From an uncultured Sutterella sp. (lineage in GTDB: Bacteria; Pseudomonadota; Gammaproteobacteria; Burkholderiales; Burkholderiaceae_F): DNA of 7,807 nucleotides. This document shows, piece after piece, positions 1 to 6,341 of this stretch. The position numbers and the translations under genes are program-made. How positions within the stretch are numbered: position 1 is the stretch's first letter; every line of letters starts with the position of its first letter. The notes beneath the pieces are model-generated. The model saw only the letters and a program-made list of their open reading frames with translations. It ran no database searches and was not told the origin of the DNA. The stretch covers positions 1 through 7,807 of the forward strand of contig USBS01000085.1 of NCBI GenBank assembly GCA_900552915.1. The letters run 5' to 3'.

Positions 1-1419
1 GGCGTATAGCCGCACGTCGGTGCCGAGGCCTGCGGCATAGACGAGTGTGTCGTCAAGCCAAAGAAGCGGCAGCTTGCTGCGCTCAAACGAGGGCACTCCC
101 GCGGCCTGAAAGAGGTGCTTCAAGTTCTTCGAGGGGCGCAGGCGATAAAGCTTGATCTTTTCGCCTCCTTTACGGGCGCGGATTTCAAGCCGCCCTTCGC
201 GCAAACGCGAGGCATCGATCCCCTCTTCGTCTCCCGTGCACGGCGTAAATTTCAGTACGCCGCGCCAGGAAGCAACGGCAATACTCTCTTCGCCCTTCCA
301 CTGAATCGCAATCCGCTGCTCGACTCCTCGCGGAGCGGCAACCGGGTCGACCATAACGAGATTGACGCCCCAGCGGCGCAGTTCCTTGCTGCCGACGCGA
401 AAGCTCATCTTCGTGTCGGCATGCGTTTGACGAAGCTGCTTAAGGATTTCGACAAGGCGCGCATGCGAGGGCGAGCGCACGCCTGCGCCGGCAAGCCACG
501 CCCGCAGACAATTGGCCTGACGCTCAAAGCCGAGCGCCAGAAGTTTTGCGATGTTAAGCGACATCGGCCGGTCGCCCGCACAGTGCAGACAGTCGTCTTC
601 ACCGAGATTGGAGAGAATATCGGCCGATTGAGCCACCAGAGTGATCGAGCGCGCGGCTGCTGCGCGCCACCCCGGACGCGCCTTGTCCAAGGGAGGCAGG
701 ATTTCGTTGCGAATCAGATTGCGCAGAAAACGGGTGTCGGCATTGCTGTCGTCTTCGACCCATGTGAGCTTCGTGCGCTTGACGAACGCAGCGATCTCTG
801 CGCTTGAAACCGTGAGCCACGGGCGGGCAAGCACGAGGTCGCCCTCGTCTCCGGCGTTTTCAAGCGAGCGTACCGGACTGATGGCGGCAAGGCCTTCGGG
901 GCCTGCGCCGCGGATCCACTGAATCAAAAAGGTTTCGATTCGATCGTCGAGGTGGTGCGCGGTAAAGATCGCGTCGGCGTTGACTTCGCGCGCCACCTTC
1001 ATCAAGGCCTTATAGCGGGCTTGGCGCGCCGCGGCTTCAGGACCGCAGGAGGCGTGAGGCGGCACGTAGACGCGCTCGACGCGAAGCGGAATCTGCCAGC
1101 GTGCGCACTGCTCTTCGGCGTGCCTGGCCCAGTCGTCGGCCAGTTTGCTCAGACCGTGATGGACATGCACGGCCGTGACGGACTCGATTACGTTTTTGTA
1201 GGCGCTTTTTTTTAGGCGCGCGAGCACCTCGACCAGGGCGGTCGAATCTTTGCCTCCCGAGTAGGCCGCCACAATGCGGACGGGATTGACGGGCGTAAGG
1301 CAAAAATCCTCGACGCCGCTTGCGGGCTTGCGCTCGGCAATCGCGTCGATCGTCTCGGCCATCAGCAGCGTGAGCTTTGCCGCGGGCGTCGCTGCCGCTT
1401 TTTTCTTGGCGTGCGTCAT
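1..1419 (-). CDS. tilS: tRNA(Ile)-lysidine synthetase TilS, 3' end outside window
   Basis: TilS uses ATP and lysine to convert the wobble cytidine of the AUA-reading tRNA-Ile to lysidine, which changes both its codon and its amino-acid identity; it acts in the cytoplasm and is normally essential. The 473 codons in the window are open with no in-frame stop. The N-terminal PP-loop is SGGKDS at residues 54-59, followed by HVHHGL at 85-90, the EAAARQARY helix at 128-136, HHLDD at 155-159, and the family stretch around DDSNADTRFLRN at 223-234. A C-terminal tRNA-binding domain at about 411-465 (RARKGGEKIKL, LFQAAGVP, ERSKLPLLW) is nearly complete, so only a short end should be missing. The ATG at 1419 lies 12 nt after the accA stop, with only a weak GGGG as ribosome site; Met20 (1362) is an alternative start. 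The first 15 residues are lysine/alanine-rich. A lone CLHC sits at 287-290. TtcA is excluded by the TilS-type HVHHGL and C-terminal domain. Confidence 0.95.
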   Translation of the reverse strand, partial: MTHAKKKAAATPAAKLTLLMAETIDAIAERKPASGVEDFCLTPVNPVRIVAAYSGGKDSTALVEVLARLKKSAYKNVIESVTAVHVHHGLSKLADDWARHAEEQCARWQIPLRVERVYVPPHASCGPEAAARQARYKALMKVAREVNADAIFTAHHLDDRIETFLIQWIRGAGPEGLAAISPVRSLENAGDEGDLVLARPWLTVSSAEIAAFVKRTKLTWVEDDSNADTRFLRNLIRNEILPPLDKARPGWRAAAARSITLVAQSADILSNLGEDDCLHCAGDRPMSLNIAKLLALGFERQANCLRAWLAGAGVRSPSHARLVEILKQLRQTHADTKMSFRVGSKELRRWGVNLVMVDPVAAPRGVEQRIAIQWKGEESIAVASWRGVLKFTPCTGDEEGIDASRLREGRLEIRARKGGEKIKLYRLRPSKNLKHLFQAAGVPSFERSKLPLLWLDDTLVYAAGLGTDVRLYA

Positions 1420-1431
1420 GGCGCAGCCCCG

Positions 1432-2754
1432 TTACTCTTTGTCGGAACCCTCACCCGCGGCTGCCTTGAGGCTCGCCTTGCGGGGAGCGGCGTTGGTCGA
1501 CTTCTTGGCGGCAGGCTTTTTGGCCGCGGGCTTTGCACTCGTCTTGGCGCGAGTGCGGCGCACGGGCTTCGGGGCAGCGTCCTTGGGCACATCGGCCGCC
1601 GTGTCGACGGCAGTCTGCGTTGCGGCCTGCGTCTTCTCAGAGGTTTTCACGGACTTCTTTGCGGCGGGGCGACGGCGCAGCGCACAGGACTTCTTTGTGG
1701 CCTTTACGGCCTCTTCGTCACTGTCGGCATCTGCGTCAAGGGGCAGTTCGGCTTCTCGGCCGGACTTGCACAACAGCTCATAGGCGCTGCTGCAGCGCTC
1801 TTCGAAGCGGCCGTAGCGCATCAGACGCCCTAAGCGGCGTTCGACCAGTGCGTCGGCGTCCATCGTGAGAAACGCCTTGAGCTGATCCACCAACGCCTTG
1901 CGCAGCGTCGAAGCCATGAGTTTCGGATCGCGGTGCGCGCCGCCCAAGGGTTCGCTGATCACCTTGTCGACGAGACCGAGCTCGAGCAGTCGATCGGATG
2001 TGAGAGCCAGAGCCTGTGCGGCATCGGCCGCCTTCTCCGCACTCTTCCAAAGAATCGAGGCGCAGCCTTCGGGACTGATCACCGAGTAGGTCGAGTATTG
2101 CAGCATGATCAAGGCGTCGCACACGGCAATGGCAAGCGCCCCGCCCGAGCCGCCTTCGCCGATGATCGTGGATATCACGGGCACGCGCAGTTTGGCGAGC
2201 TCATAAATATTGCGGCCGATGGCTTCGGACTGGTTGCGCTCTTCGGCGTCGATTCCGGGATAGGCCCCGGGCGTATCGACAAACGTAAAGACCGGCAGGC
2301 CGAACTTTTCGGCAAGCTTCATGAGGCGCAGCGCCTTGCGGTAGCCTTCGGGCTTGGTCATGCCGAAGTTGCGGCGCGTGCGCTCGCGCGTATCGCGCCC
2401 CTTTTGGTGTCCGATCACCATCACGGCGTGTTCGCCCAAGCGGGCAAGACCGCCCACGATGCTCTGATCGTCGGCAAACACTCGATCGCCGTGCAGTTCG
2501 TGGAAGTCTTCGAAAATCGCGTCGATGTAGTCGAGCGTATAGGGACGATTCGGGTGACGAGCCACGAGCGCCGTCTGCCAGGGCGTCAACTCTTCGTAGA
2601 TTTCAGCCGTACGGGTGCGCAGCTTGCGCTTTAACTGGCTGATGGCTTCGTTTTCGCTCACGCCGCTTTCGAGCTCCTTGTTTTCGAGCTCTTCGATTTT
2701 TCCGTAGATCTCGCCGAGATCCTTTTCAAAGTCCAGAAATACTGCCTTGGCCAT
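1432..2754 (-). CDS. accA: Acetyl-CoA carboxylase carboxyltransferase subunit alpha, with long basic C-terminal tail
   Basis: AccA pairs with AccD to move the carboxyl group from carboxybiotin-BCCP to acetyl-CoA, giving malonyl-CoA, the first committed step of fatty acid synthesis. Residues 1-319 match the family end to end: the N-terminal AKAVFLDFEKDL helix, VDTPGAYPG at 159-167, ERNQSEAIGRN nearby, the GEGGSGGALAI oxyanion loop at 199-209, and SPEGCASILWKSAEKA at about 227-242; the core ends with RLMRYGRFEE. The E. coli protein stops near this point (319 residues). Here another ~120 residues follow. I chose the ATG at 2754 because the family starts this way and a GGA lies 7 nt upstream; the in-frame ATG at 2766 has no ribosome site and its upstream region is inside a hairpin. 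The gene follows the glycosylase by 42 nt and precedes tilS by 12 nt. accD is not in the window. Confidence 0.96.
   Translation of the reverse strand: MAKAVFLDFEKDLGEIYGKIEELENKELESGVSENEAISQLKRKLRTRTAEIYEELTPWQTALVARHPNRPYTLDYIDAIFEDFHELHGDRVFADDQSIVGGLARLGEHAVMVIGHQKGRDTRERTRRNFGMTKPEGYRKALRLMKLAEKFGLPVFTFVDTPGAYPGIDAEERNQSEAIGRNIYELAKLRVPVISTIIGEGGSGGALAIAVCDALIMLQYSTYSVISPEGCASILWKSAEKAADAAQALALTSDRLLELGLVDKVISEPLGGAHRDPKLMASTLRKALVDQLKAFLTMDADALVERRLGRLMRYGRFEERCSSAYELLCKSGREAELPLDADADSDEEAVKATKKSCALRRRPAAKKSVKTSEKTQAATQTAVDTAADVPKDAAPKPVRRTRAKTSAKPAAKKPAAKKSTNAAPRKASLKAAAGEGSDKE
1435..1797 (-). other. Low-complexity Lys/Ala/Pro tail of AccA
   Basis: This is the part of accA that codes for residues ~320-440, beyond the catalytic core. 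It begins with a short ordered-looking piece (about 320-338), then an acidic patch LDADADSDEE (339-348), then about 92 residues rich in Lys, Ala, Thr and Pro. In those last residues I count about 18 Lys and 7 Arg against about 7 acidic residues. PAAKK occurs three times, at 363-367, 409-413 and 414-418, the last two directly in tandem. The composition resembles the tails of bacterial histone-H1-like proteins and AlgP. The reading frame is continuous with the core, so this is not an obvious frameshift product. Binding of nucleic acid or of an acidic partner is inference only. Confidence 0.85.
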
Positions 2755-2770
2755 GTTCTTATCCATTCGG

Positions 2771-2791
2771 GCGGGAATGTCCGCTTCCCGC
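2771..2791 (-). other. Intercistronic hairpin before accA
   Basis: Perfect 7-bp inverted repeat GCGGGAA / TTCCCGC with a 7-nt loop, in the 42-nt gap between the glycosylase stop and the accA ATG. No U-tract follows in the transcribed direction, so it is not a convincing terminator. It ends 16 nt before the ATG at 2754 and leaves the GGA ribosome site free. A role in RNA processing or in setting accA translation is inference. Confidence 0.6.
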
Positions 2792-2796
2792 TCCAG

Positions 2797-3393
2797 TCAA
2801 TATCCGTAACGTACCGGCTCAGCCGTTCGACTGCGCCACAAAAGCCACGTGGCCGCCGTTCTCCACGGCACCCAGAGGCTGCAATCCTTATCCGCAAGCG
2901 GGCTTTCGGCAAGCGCCTTTCTGAGGCCGAAGTCGCCGATTGCCCACACGTCGGGTCTGTTCAGCCCGAATATGAGGACCATATCCGCGGTCCAGGGTCC
3001 CACGCCCTTGACGCTGACGAGCCGCTCCTTGGCCGCCGCATCGTCGAGTGCCGAGAGCGCTTCGAGCGTAAGCCGGCCCTCAAGAAATCCTCGGGCAAGC
3101 CCCTGCAGCGCATTGGCCTTGCCGACCGTGAGCCCCAGTGCGCGCAGTTCGTCGAGTTCGGTAGCCGCAAGCCGCGCAGCCGGATTGTCGCCCGCGAAGC
3201 CGAGCACCTTCTGCGCCGTCTTTTCAGCGACAACCGTATTGACCTGTTGTCCGCAGACGGCACGCACGTAGGTGTTGAAGAGATTTTCGCAAACTTCAAG
3301 TCCGGTTCCGGCCGAGCGTATGCGCATCTGCGCAAAAAACGGCTCGACCGAAAGCGCCTCAAGCGCCTCGTCCCACCAGCTCACCACGGCCAT
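2797..3393 (-). CDS. DNA-3-methyladenine glycosylase II, AlkA-like HhH-GPD family
   Basis: This family excises alkylated bases such as 3-methyladenine from DNA, the first step of base excision repair. The 198-residue protein has the HhH-GPD fold signature: the helix with CGQQVN at 47-52, the helix-hairpin-helix VKGVGPWTADMVL at 128-140, and the expected catalytic aspartate D154 in AIGDFGLRKA. The C-terminal WVPWRTAATWLLWR (174-187) is typical of AlkA/Mag proteins. There is no cysteine cluster for an iron-sulfur centre, which argues against Nth or MutY. It lacks the extra N-terminal domain of E. coli AlkA and so is a compact form. The start is well set: AAGGAG lies 5 nt before the ATG. It begins 15 nt after the cysS stop, so the two are probably co-transcribed. 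Exact substrate range cannot be read from sequence. Confidence 0.92.
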   Translation of the reverse strand: MAVVSWWDEALEALSVEPFFAQMRIRSAGTGLEVCENLFNTYVRAVCGQQVNTVVAEKTAQKVLGFAGDNPAARLAATELDELRALGLTVGKANALQGLARGFLEGRLTLEALSALDDAAAKERLVSVKGVGPWTADMVLIFGLNRPDVWAIGDFGLRKALAESPLADKDCSLWVPWRTAATWLLWRSRTAEPVRYGY

Positions 3394-3398
3394 GCGTG

Positions 3399-3404
3399 CT
3401 CCTT
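3399..3404 (-). promoter_or_regulatory. Strong ribosome binding site of the glycosylase gene
   Basis: AAGGAG on the minus strand, with 5 nt to the ATG at 3393. It is the best Shine-Dalgarno match in the window and fixes the start of the glycosylase. It lies inside the 15-nt gap after the cysS stop codon. Confidence 0.85.
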
Positions 3405-3408
3405 TTTC

Positions 3409-4821
3409 TTACTGACGGCGCCAGGTCGAACCAGCCGGACCGTCTTCGATCACGATGCCCAGAGCGGCCAGTTCGTTTCGAATCGCGTCGGCCTTGGCAA
3501 AGTCGCGCGCCTTTTTGGCAGCGGTGCGTTCGGCCACCTTTGCGTCGATCGCCGCTTCGTCAAGACCCGTAACGGCGCCCTTCAAAAACACCTCGGGGTC
3601 GCGCTGCAGAACATTCAGGAGCGCCCCTAATTTTTTCAGAAGCGCGGCGGTGTCCGCATCGCCCGTTCGGTTGATTTCGGCGGCCATCTGCTGCAGTACG
3701 CCGATTGCTTCGGGCGTGTTGAAGTCCTCGTCCATTGCGGCCTTGAACTTTGCCGCCCACGGATTGGTCCAGTCGATGGCCGAGTCGTCGTCCTGTGCGG
3801 GCGCGTTCTTCAAAGCAGTGTAGAGACGCTGCAGGGCCTTATGCGAGTCGTCGATCAGAGAATTGGCAAAGCTGATCGGGCTGCGGTAGTGGCTTCTCAA
3901 CAGGAAGAAGCGCAGCACTTCATTGCCGTTGCCTTCGCCGTAGGCGGCGTTGGTTTCCTTCAAAGCGTCGCGGATGGTCCAGAAGTTGCCGAGCGACTTG
4001 CTCATCTTTTCTTCCGTTCCGTCCTCGCGCTTGACGCGCAGCGGGCCCGAATGCATCCAGTAGTTGGCAAAGCGCACGCCGTTGGCGCCTTCGCTTTGCG
4101 CAATTTCGTTTTCGTGGTGCGGGAAGATCAGATCCGGACCGCCGCCGTGAATGTCGAACGTTTCGCCCAGATAGTGGCAGCTCATGGCAGAGCACTCGAT
4201 GTGCCAGCCCGGACGTCCCTTGCCCCACTTCGAATCCCAAGCGGGTTCGCCCGGTTTGGCGGCCTTCCAAAGAACGAAATCAAGCGGGTCGCGCTTCGTT
4301 TGCTCGACTTCGATTCGAGCGCCCGAGCGCATTTCGTCGGGCGAGCGGCCCGAAAGCTTGCCGTAGTCCGCAAACTTGCGCACCGCGTAGTCGACGTCGC
4401 CGTTGGCGGCGGCGTAGGCCAGGCCCTTGGCCTCGAGCTTTTCAACGAGGTTGAGCATCTGCGGGATGAATTCGGTGGCGCGCGGCTCGTAGGTGGGCGC
4501 AAGGCACCCCAGGCTCAGCATATCTTCCTGCATCGCCTGCGTGAATTCGTCGGTGAGTTCCTTGGTGGAGATGCCGCGTTCGGCGGCGCGGCGAATGATC
4601 TTGTCGTCGACGTCGGTGACGTTGCGAACGAAAGTAACCTGATAACCGCTTGCCTCGAGCCAGCGGCGAACCACGTCGAAAGCGACGAACGTGCGGCCGT
4701 GGCCGATGTGAGTGTAGTCGTAGACGGTCACGCCGCATACGTACATCCCGACTTTGCCGGCCTGAATCGGCTTGAAGGGTTCGACGGTTTTGCTCAGCGT
4801 GGAATAAATTTGAAGCGTCAT
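3409..4821 (-). CDS. cysS: Cysteinyl-tRNA synthetase
   Basis: CysRS charges tRNA-Cys with cysteine using ATP in the cytoplasm. It is a class I synthetase, and the 470-residue protein is close to the usual ~460. Visible signatures are MYVCGVTVYD (26-35), HIGH at 38-41, and KMSKS at 272-276 for ATP binding. The zinc ligands that select cysteine appear to be C29, C210 (in WHIECSAM), H235 and E239 (in FPHHENE). The C-terminal half holds the anticodon-binding helices. Cysteine selection by zinc is family knowledge; the ligands are assigned by position. The start is placed at the ATG at 4821 because MTLQIYSTLS matches the family N-terminus. A further in-frame start 57 nt upstream (4878) would add a non-conserved leader and overlaps the likely promoter. 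No clear Shine-Dalgarno precedes the ATG. It is the first gene of the minus-strand block. Confidence 0.98.
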   Translation of the reverse strand: MTLQIYSTLSKTVEPFKPIQAGKVGMYVCGVTVYDYTHIGHGRTFVAFDVVRRWLEASGYQVTFVRNVTDVDDKIIRRAAERGISTKELTDEFTQAMQEDMLSLGCLAPTYEPRATEFIPQMLNLVEKLEAKGLAYAAANGDVDYAVRKFADYGKLSGRSPDEMRSGARIEVEQTKRDPLDFVLWKAAKPGEPAWDSKWGKGRPGWHIECSAMSCHYLGETFDIHGGGPDLIFPHHENEIAQSEGANGVRFANYWMHSGPLRVKREDGTEEKMSKSLGNFWTIRDALKETNAAYGEGNGNEVLRFFLLRSHYRSPISFANSLIDDSHKALQRLYTALKNAPAQDDDSAIDWTNPWAAKFKAAMDEDFNTPEAIGVLQQMAAEINRTGDADTAALLKKLGALLNVLQRDPEVFLKGAVTGLDEAAIDAKVAERTAAKKARDFAKADAIRNELAALGIVIEDGPAGSTWRRQ

Positions 4822-4849
4822 TGTCTGTCTATTTTGTGTCTCTCGGACG

Positions 4850-4878
4850 CATCCCGCCGCATTCGGTAACAATGTCAA
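4850..4878 (-). promoter_or_regulatory. Candidate promoter for cysS operon (perfect -35)
   Basis: A perfect TTGACA occurs on the minus strand at 4878-4873, 51 nt before the cysS ATG. At 17-nt spacing the -10 position reads GGGATG, which is poor, so the call rests on the -35, the position and the divergent layout. Transcription start is not determinable from sequence. Confidence 0.35.
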
Positions 4879-4891
4879 GCTCTCAGCTTGA
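4875..4891. repeat. 17-bp dyad between divergent operons
   Basis: TCAAGCT-CTC-AGCTTGA, 7-bp perfect arms with a 3-nt centre. The outer arms overlap TTGACA (towards cysS) and TTGAAC (towards the TPR gene), so a protein bound here could affect both directions. No known regulator is assigned. Confidence 0.6.
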
Positions 4892-4920
4892 ACAAGCCGA
4901 AACGGCCGATGCAGTACAAT
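4888..4920 (+). promoter_or_regulatory. Candidate promoter for the TPR-ppiA-ppiB-lpxH operon
   Basis: TACAAT at 4915-4920 is a good -10 match. TTGAAC at 4888-4893 is the nearest -35-like box, but the spacer is 21 nt, longer than the usual 16-18. Either the -10 works with a poor -35 or an activator helps. A start here would give a leader of about 120 nt before the TPR gene. Confidence 0.35.
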
Positions 4921-4953
4921 CCCCGAAGTGTAACAGTTTCGAGCCTGTCTCGG

Positions 4954-4990
4954 CCCCGATTTTGAGGTGCGAAACCCCGATTTTTAGGCG
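4954..4990 (+). repeat. Imperfect direct repeat, 16 bp, period 21
   Basis: CCCCGATTTTGAGGTG at 4954-4969 is repeated as CCCCGATTTTTAGGCG at 4975-4990, with 14 of 16 bases the same. The 21-bp spacing is two turns of DNA, as for paired protein-binding sites. It lies downstream of the TACAAT box, in the presumed leader of the TPR gene. Confidence 0.6.
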
Positions 4991-5000
4991 GTTTCGCCTC
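4964..5000 (+). other. Leader hairpin of the TPR gene
   Basis: GAGG-(TG bulge)-CGAAACC at 4964-4976 pairs with GGTTTCGCCTC at 4990-5000 around a 13-nt loop, an 11-bp stem ending 48 nt before the ATG at 5049. No U-tract follows directly, so it is not a normal terminator. It shares bases with the direct repeat. Confidence 0.5.
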
Positions 5001-5048
5001 TCGTGGGAGTCGACGGACGGGTTTGTCTTTTTGCTTTCGTTTTTTGCG

Positions 5049-5609
5049 ATGACCGTTTCGATTCGTTCGATGCTTGCAGCAGCCGCCTGCGCCGCGGCCT
5101 TGGCGGCAAGCACCCCGGCGCTTGCCGATCTCGTCGACCCAGACGCCCCGGCGGTGCTTCTCAATAATGCTCAGGTGCCTGCCGTTGTCGACAAACTCAT
5201 CGGCCGTGCCGATTATCAAAAGGCCCTGAACCTGATTGCCGAAGGGCTCAAAGCCAATCCGCACTCGGCTCAGCTGCGCTTTCAGCGCTGCGTCGTCTAC
5301 GAGCGCATGGGCGATCGGCAAAAGGCCAAGGACGGGTTCGAGCGCATGATCCGCACCTATCCCGAAATCCCCGAGCCCTACAACAACCTCGCCGGAATCT
5401 ACTCGCGCGAAGGCAACCTCACCCGCGCCGAGGAGCTTCTCGTAAAGGCGCTTGCGCTGCGCCCGAACTTTGCTCTGGCGCATATGAATTTAGGGAATCT
5501 TTATCTTGCCAAGGCTAAAAACGCCTACAACTCCGCGATTAAGACGGGCGGCAATAAAGAAAAGCTAAATGCCAACATTCGAGCCATCGATAAGCTTCTG
5601 GCCGACTGA
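5049..5609 (+). CDS. Exported tetratricopeptide-repeat protein, function unknown
   Basis: The 186-residue product has a signal peptide: R6 gives the basic start, residues 8-20 are an alanine-rich hydrophobic core, and ALA at 24-26 fits signal peptidase I, leaving a periplasmic protein that begins DLVD. About three TPR units follow, near 43-72, 74-106 and 108-140, with a partial fourth from 142. Typical helix patterns are seen, such as YNNLAGIYSREGNLTRAEEL and HMNLGNLYLAKA. TPRs bind other proteins; the partner is unknown. The frame stays open back to 4821, but the added residues have no recognisable pattern and would bury the signal peptide, so I chose 5049. No Shine-Dalgarno precedes it; instead there is a T-rich run at 5021-5045. 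It heads the plus-strand block, 55 nt before the periplasmic cyclophilin gene. Confidence 0.88.
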   Translation: MTVSIRSMLAAAACAAALAASTPALADLVDPDAPAVLLNNAQVPAVVDKLIGRADYQKALNLIAEGLKANPHSAQLRFQRCVVYERMGDRQKAKDGFERMIRTYPEIPEPYNNLAGIYSREGNLTRAEELLVKALALRPNFALAHMNLGNLYLAKAKNAYNSAIKTGGNKEKLNANIRAIDKLLAD

Positions 5610-5625
5610 TATTCCTCGTTTTGAT

Positions 5626-5644
5626 GCGGCCGTCTGTCGGCCGC
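5626..5644 (+). other. Intercistronic hairpin before ppiA
   Basis: Perfect 7-bp stem GCGGCCG / CGGCCGC with loop TCTGT, 16 nt after the TPR stop. CCTAT follows rather than a U-tract, so read-through is expected. The GGAG ribosome site of ppiA begins 5 nt after the stem. Confidence 0.6.
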
Positions 5645-5664
5645 CTATCGGAGACCCAAACATC

Positions 5665-6258
5665 ATGCAGTTTTCCAATCGCTTTCGTCTGACGCTGCTT
5701 GCCGCAGCGGCATGTCTTCCCCTCGCCTCGGGGGCCGTTTCGGCCGCTCCCAAGGCCGAGCCCGTCGCTGAAATCAGCACGTCTCTCGGCGACTTTGCCG
5801 TGCAGCTCGACGCGCAGCGCGCCCCGATCACGGTCGCCAACTTCATCGCCTACGCCGATGAGGGCTTCTACGACGGCACGATCTTTCACCGCGTGATCGA
5901 CGGCTTTATGGTTCAGGGCGGCGGCTTTACGCCGGACATGAAGCAAAAGCGCGCCACTCACGGCTCGATTGTGAACGAAGCCCGCGGCGGACTCCTCAAT
6001 AAGCGCGGCACGATTGCGATGGCCCGCACGAGCGAACCGCATTCGGCCACCTGCCAGTGGTTCGTCAACACCGTCGACAATGACTTTCTCGACGCCAAAA
6101 ACGCCCGCGACGGTTGGGGTTATGCTGTGTTCGGACGCGTCATCCGCGGCATGGACGTGATCGACAAAATCAGTGCCGTGAAGACCGGCTCCCGACGCGG
6201 CATGAACGACGTTCCGCTCGAAACCGTTAAAATCCTCTCCGTCAAGATCAAGCGTTAA
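5665..6258 (+). CDS. ppiA: Periplasmic peptidyl-prolyl cis-trans isomerase, cyclophilin type
   Basis: Cyclophilins speed cis-trans isomerisation at proline bonds during folding. This 197-residue protein has a signal peptide (R6 and R8, hydrophobic 10-22, SAA near 26-28), so it acts in the periplasm. The catalytic domain fills residues 34-197: FHRVI with the catalytic arginine R76, FMVQGGGF with Q84, GTIAMAR (115-121), the ATCQWFVN stretch (128-135) where most relatives have SQFFIN, and GWGYAVFGRV (150-159). A second in-frame ATG at 5569 lies inside the TPR gene and would hide the signal peptide. The chosen ATG has GGAG at 5650-5653, 11 nt upstream. It is followed by a hairpin and then ppiB, its cytoplasmic relative. 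Substrates are not known from sequence. Confidence 0.93.
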   Translation: MQFSNRFRLTLLAAAACLPLASGAVSAAPKAEPVAEISTSLGDFAVQLDAQRAPITVANFIAYADEGFYDGTIFHRVIDGFMVQGGGFTPDMKQKRATHGSIVNEARGGLLNKRGTIAMARTSEPHSATCQWFVNTVDNDFLDAKNARDGWGYAVFGRVIRGMDVIDKISAVKTGSRRGMNDVPLETVKILSVKIKR

Positions 6259-6268
6259 AGATTCGACG

Positions 6269-6290
6269 ACGGCCCGAGCACTCGGGCCGT
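6269..6290 (+). terminator. Terminator-like hairpin between ppiA and ppiB
   Basis: ACGGCCCGAG at 6269-6278 and CTCGGGCCGT at 6281-6290 are perfect complements; in RNA this gives a 9-bp GC-rich stem with loop GCAC. Only two more T bases follow (TTGCG), so termination would be partial at best. It may lower transcription into ppiB or protect the ppiA 3' end. No clear promoter is seen in the 51 nt between it and the ppiB ATG. Confidence 0.55.
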
Positions 6291-6341
6291 TTGCGATCAA
6301 TGCCTTGATTCTCAACATTTTTATAGGAAAGTAGAATCACA

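Noticed and set aside
115..807. Plus-strand open frame of 230 codons opposite tilS
   Set aside because: The minus-strand frame is unbroken TilS with both N- and C-terminal domain signatures, so this is a shadow.
1..1419. TtcA (tRNA 2-thiocytidine synthetase) instead of TilS
   Set aside because: The SGGKDS loop alone fits both, but HVHHGL, the RFLRN stretch and the TilS C-terminal domain decide for TilS; only one CXXC is present and not at the TtcA positions.
1432..1800. AccA tail as a frameshift or a fused separate gene
   Set aside because: The frame is continuous, no start with a ribosome site lies inside it, and the composition is low-complexity, not a folded domain.
1933..2634. Plus-strand open frame of 233 codons opposite accA
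   Set aside because: It lies entirely across the conserved AccA core and shows no domain of its own.
3841..4869. Plus-strand open frame of 342 codons opposite cysS
   Set aside because: cysS is certain on the other strand with all active-site motifs; this frame has no recognisable motif and is a by-product of GC-rich codon use.
4821..5048. N-terminal extension of the TPR protein to 4821
   Set aside because: The added 76 residues lack any pattern, overlap promoter-like elements and would place a clear signal peptide in mid-protein.
5539..6318. Minus-strand open frame of 259 codons opposite ppiA
   Set aside because: ppiA is clear on the plus strand; this frame mirrors it and ends in the TPR gene without motifs.
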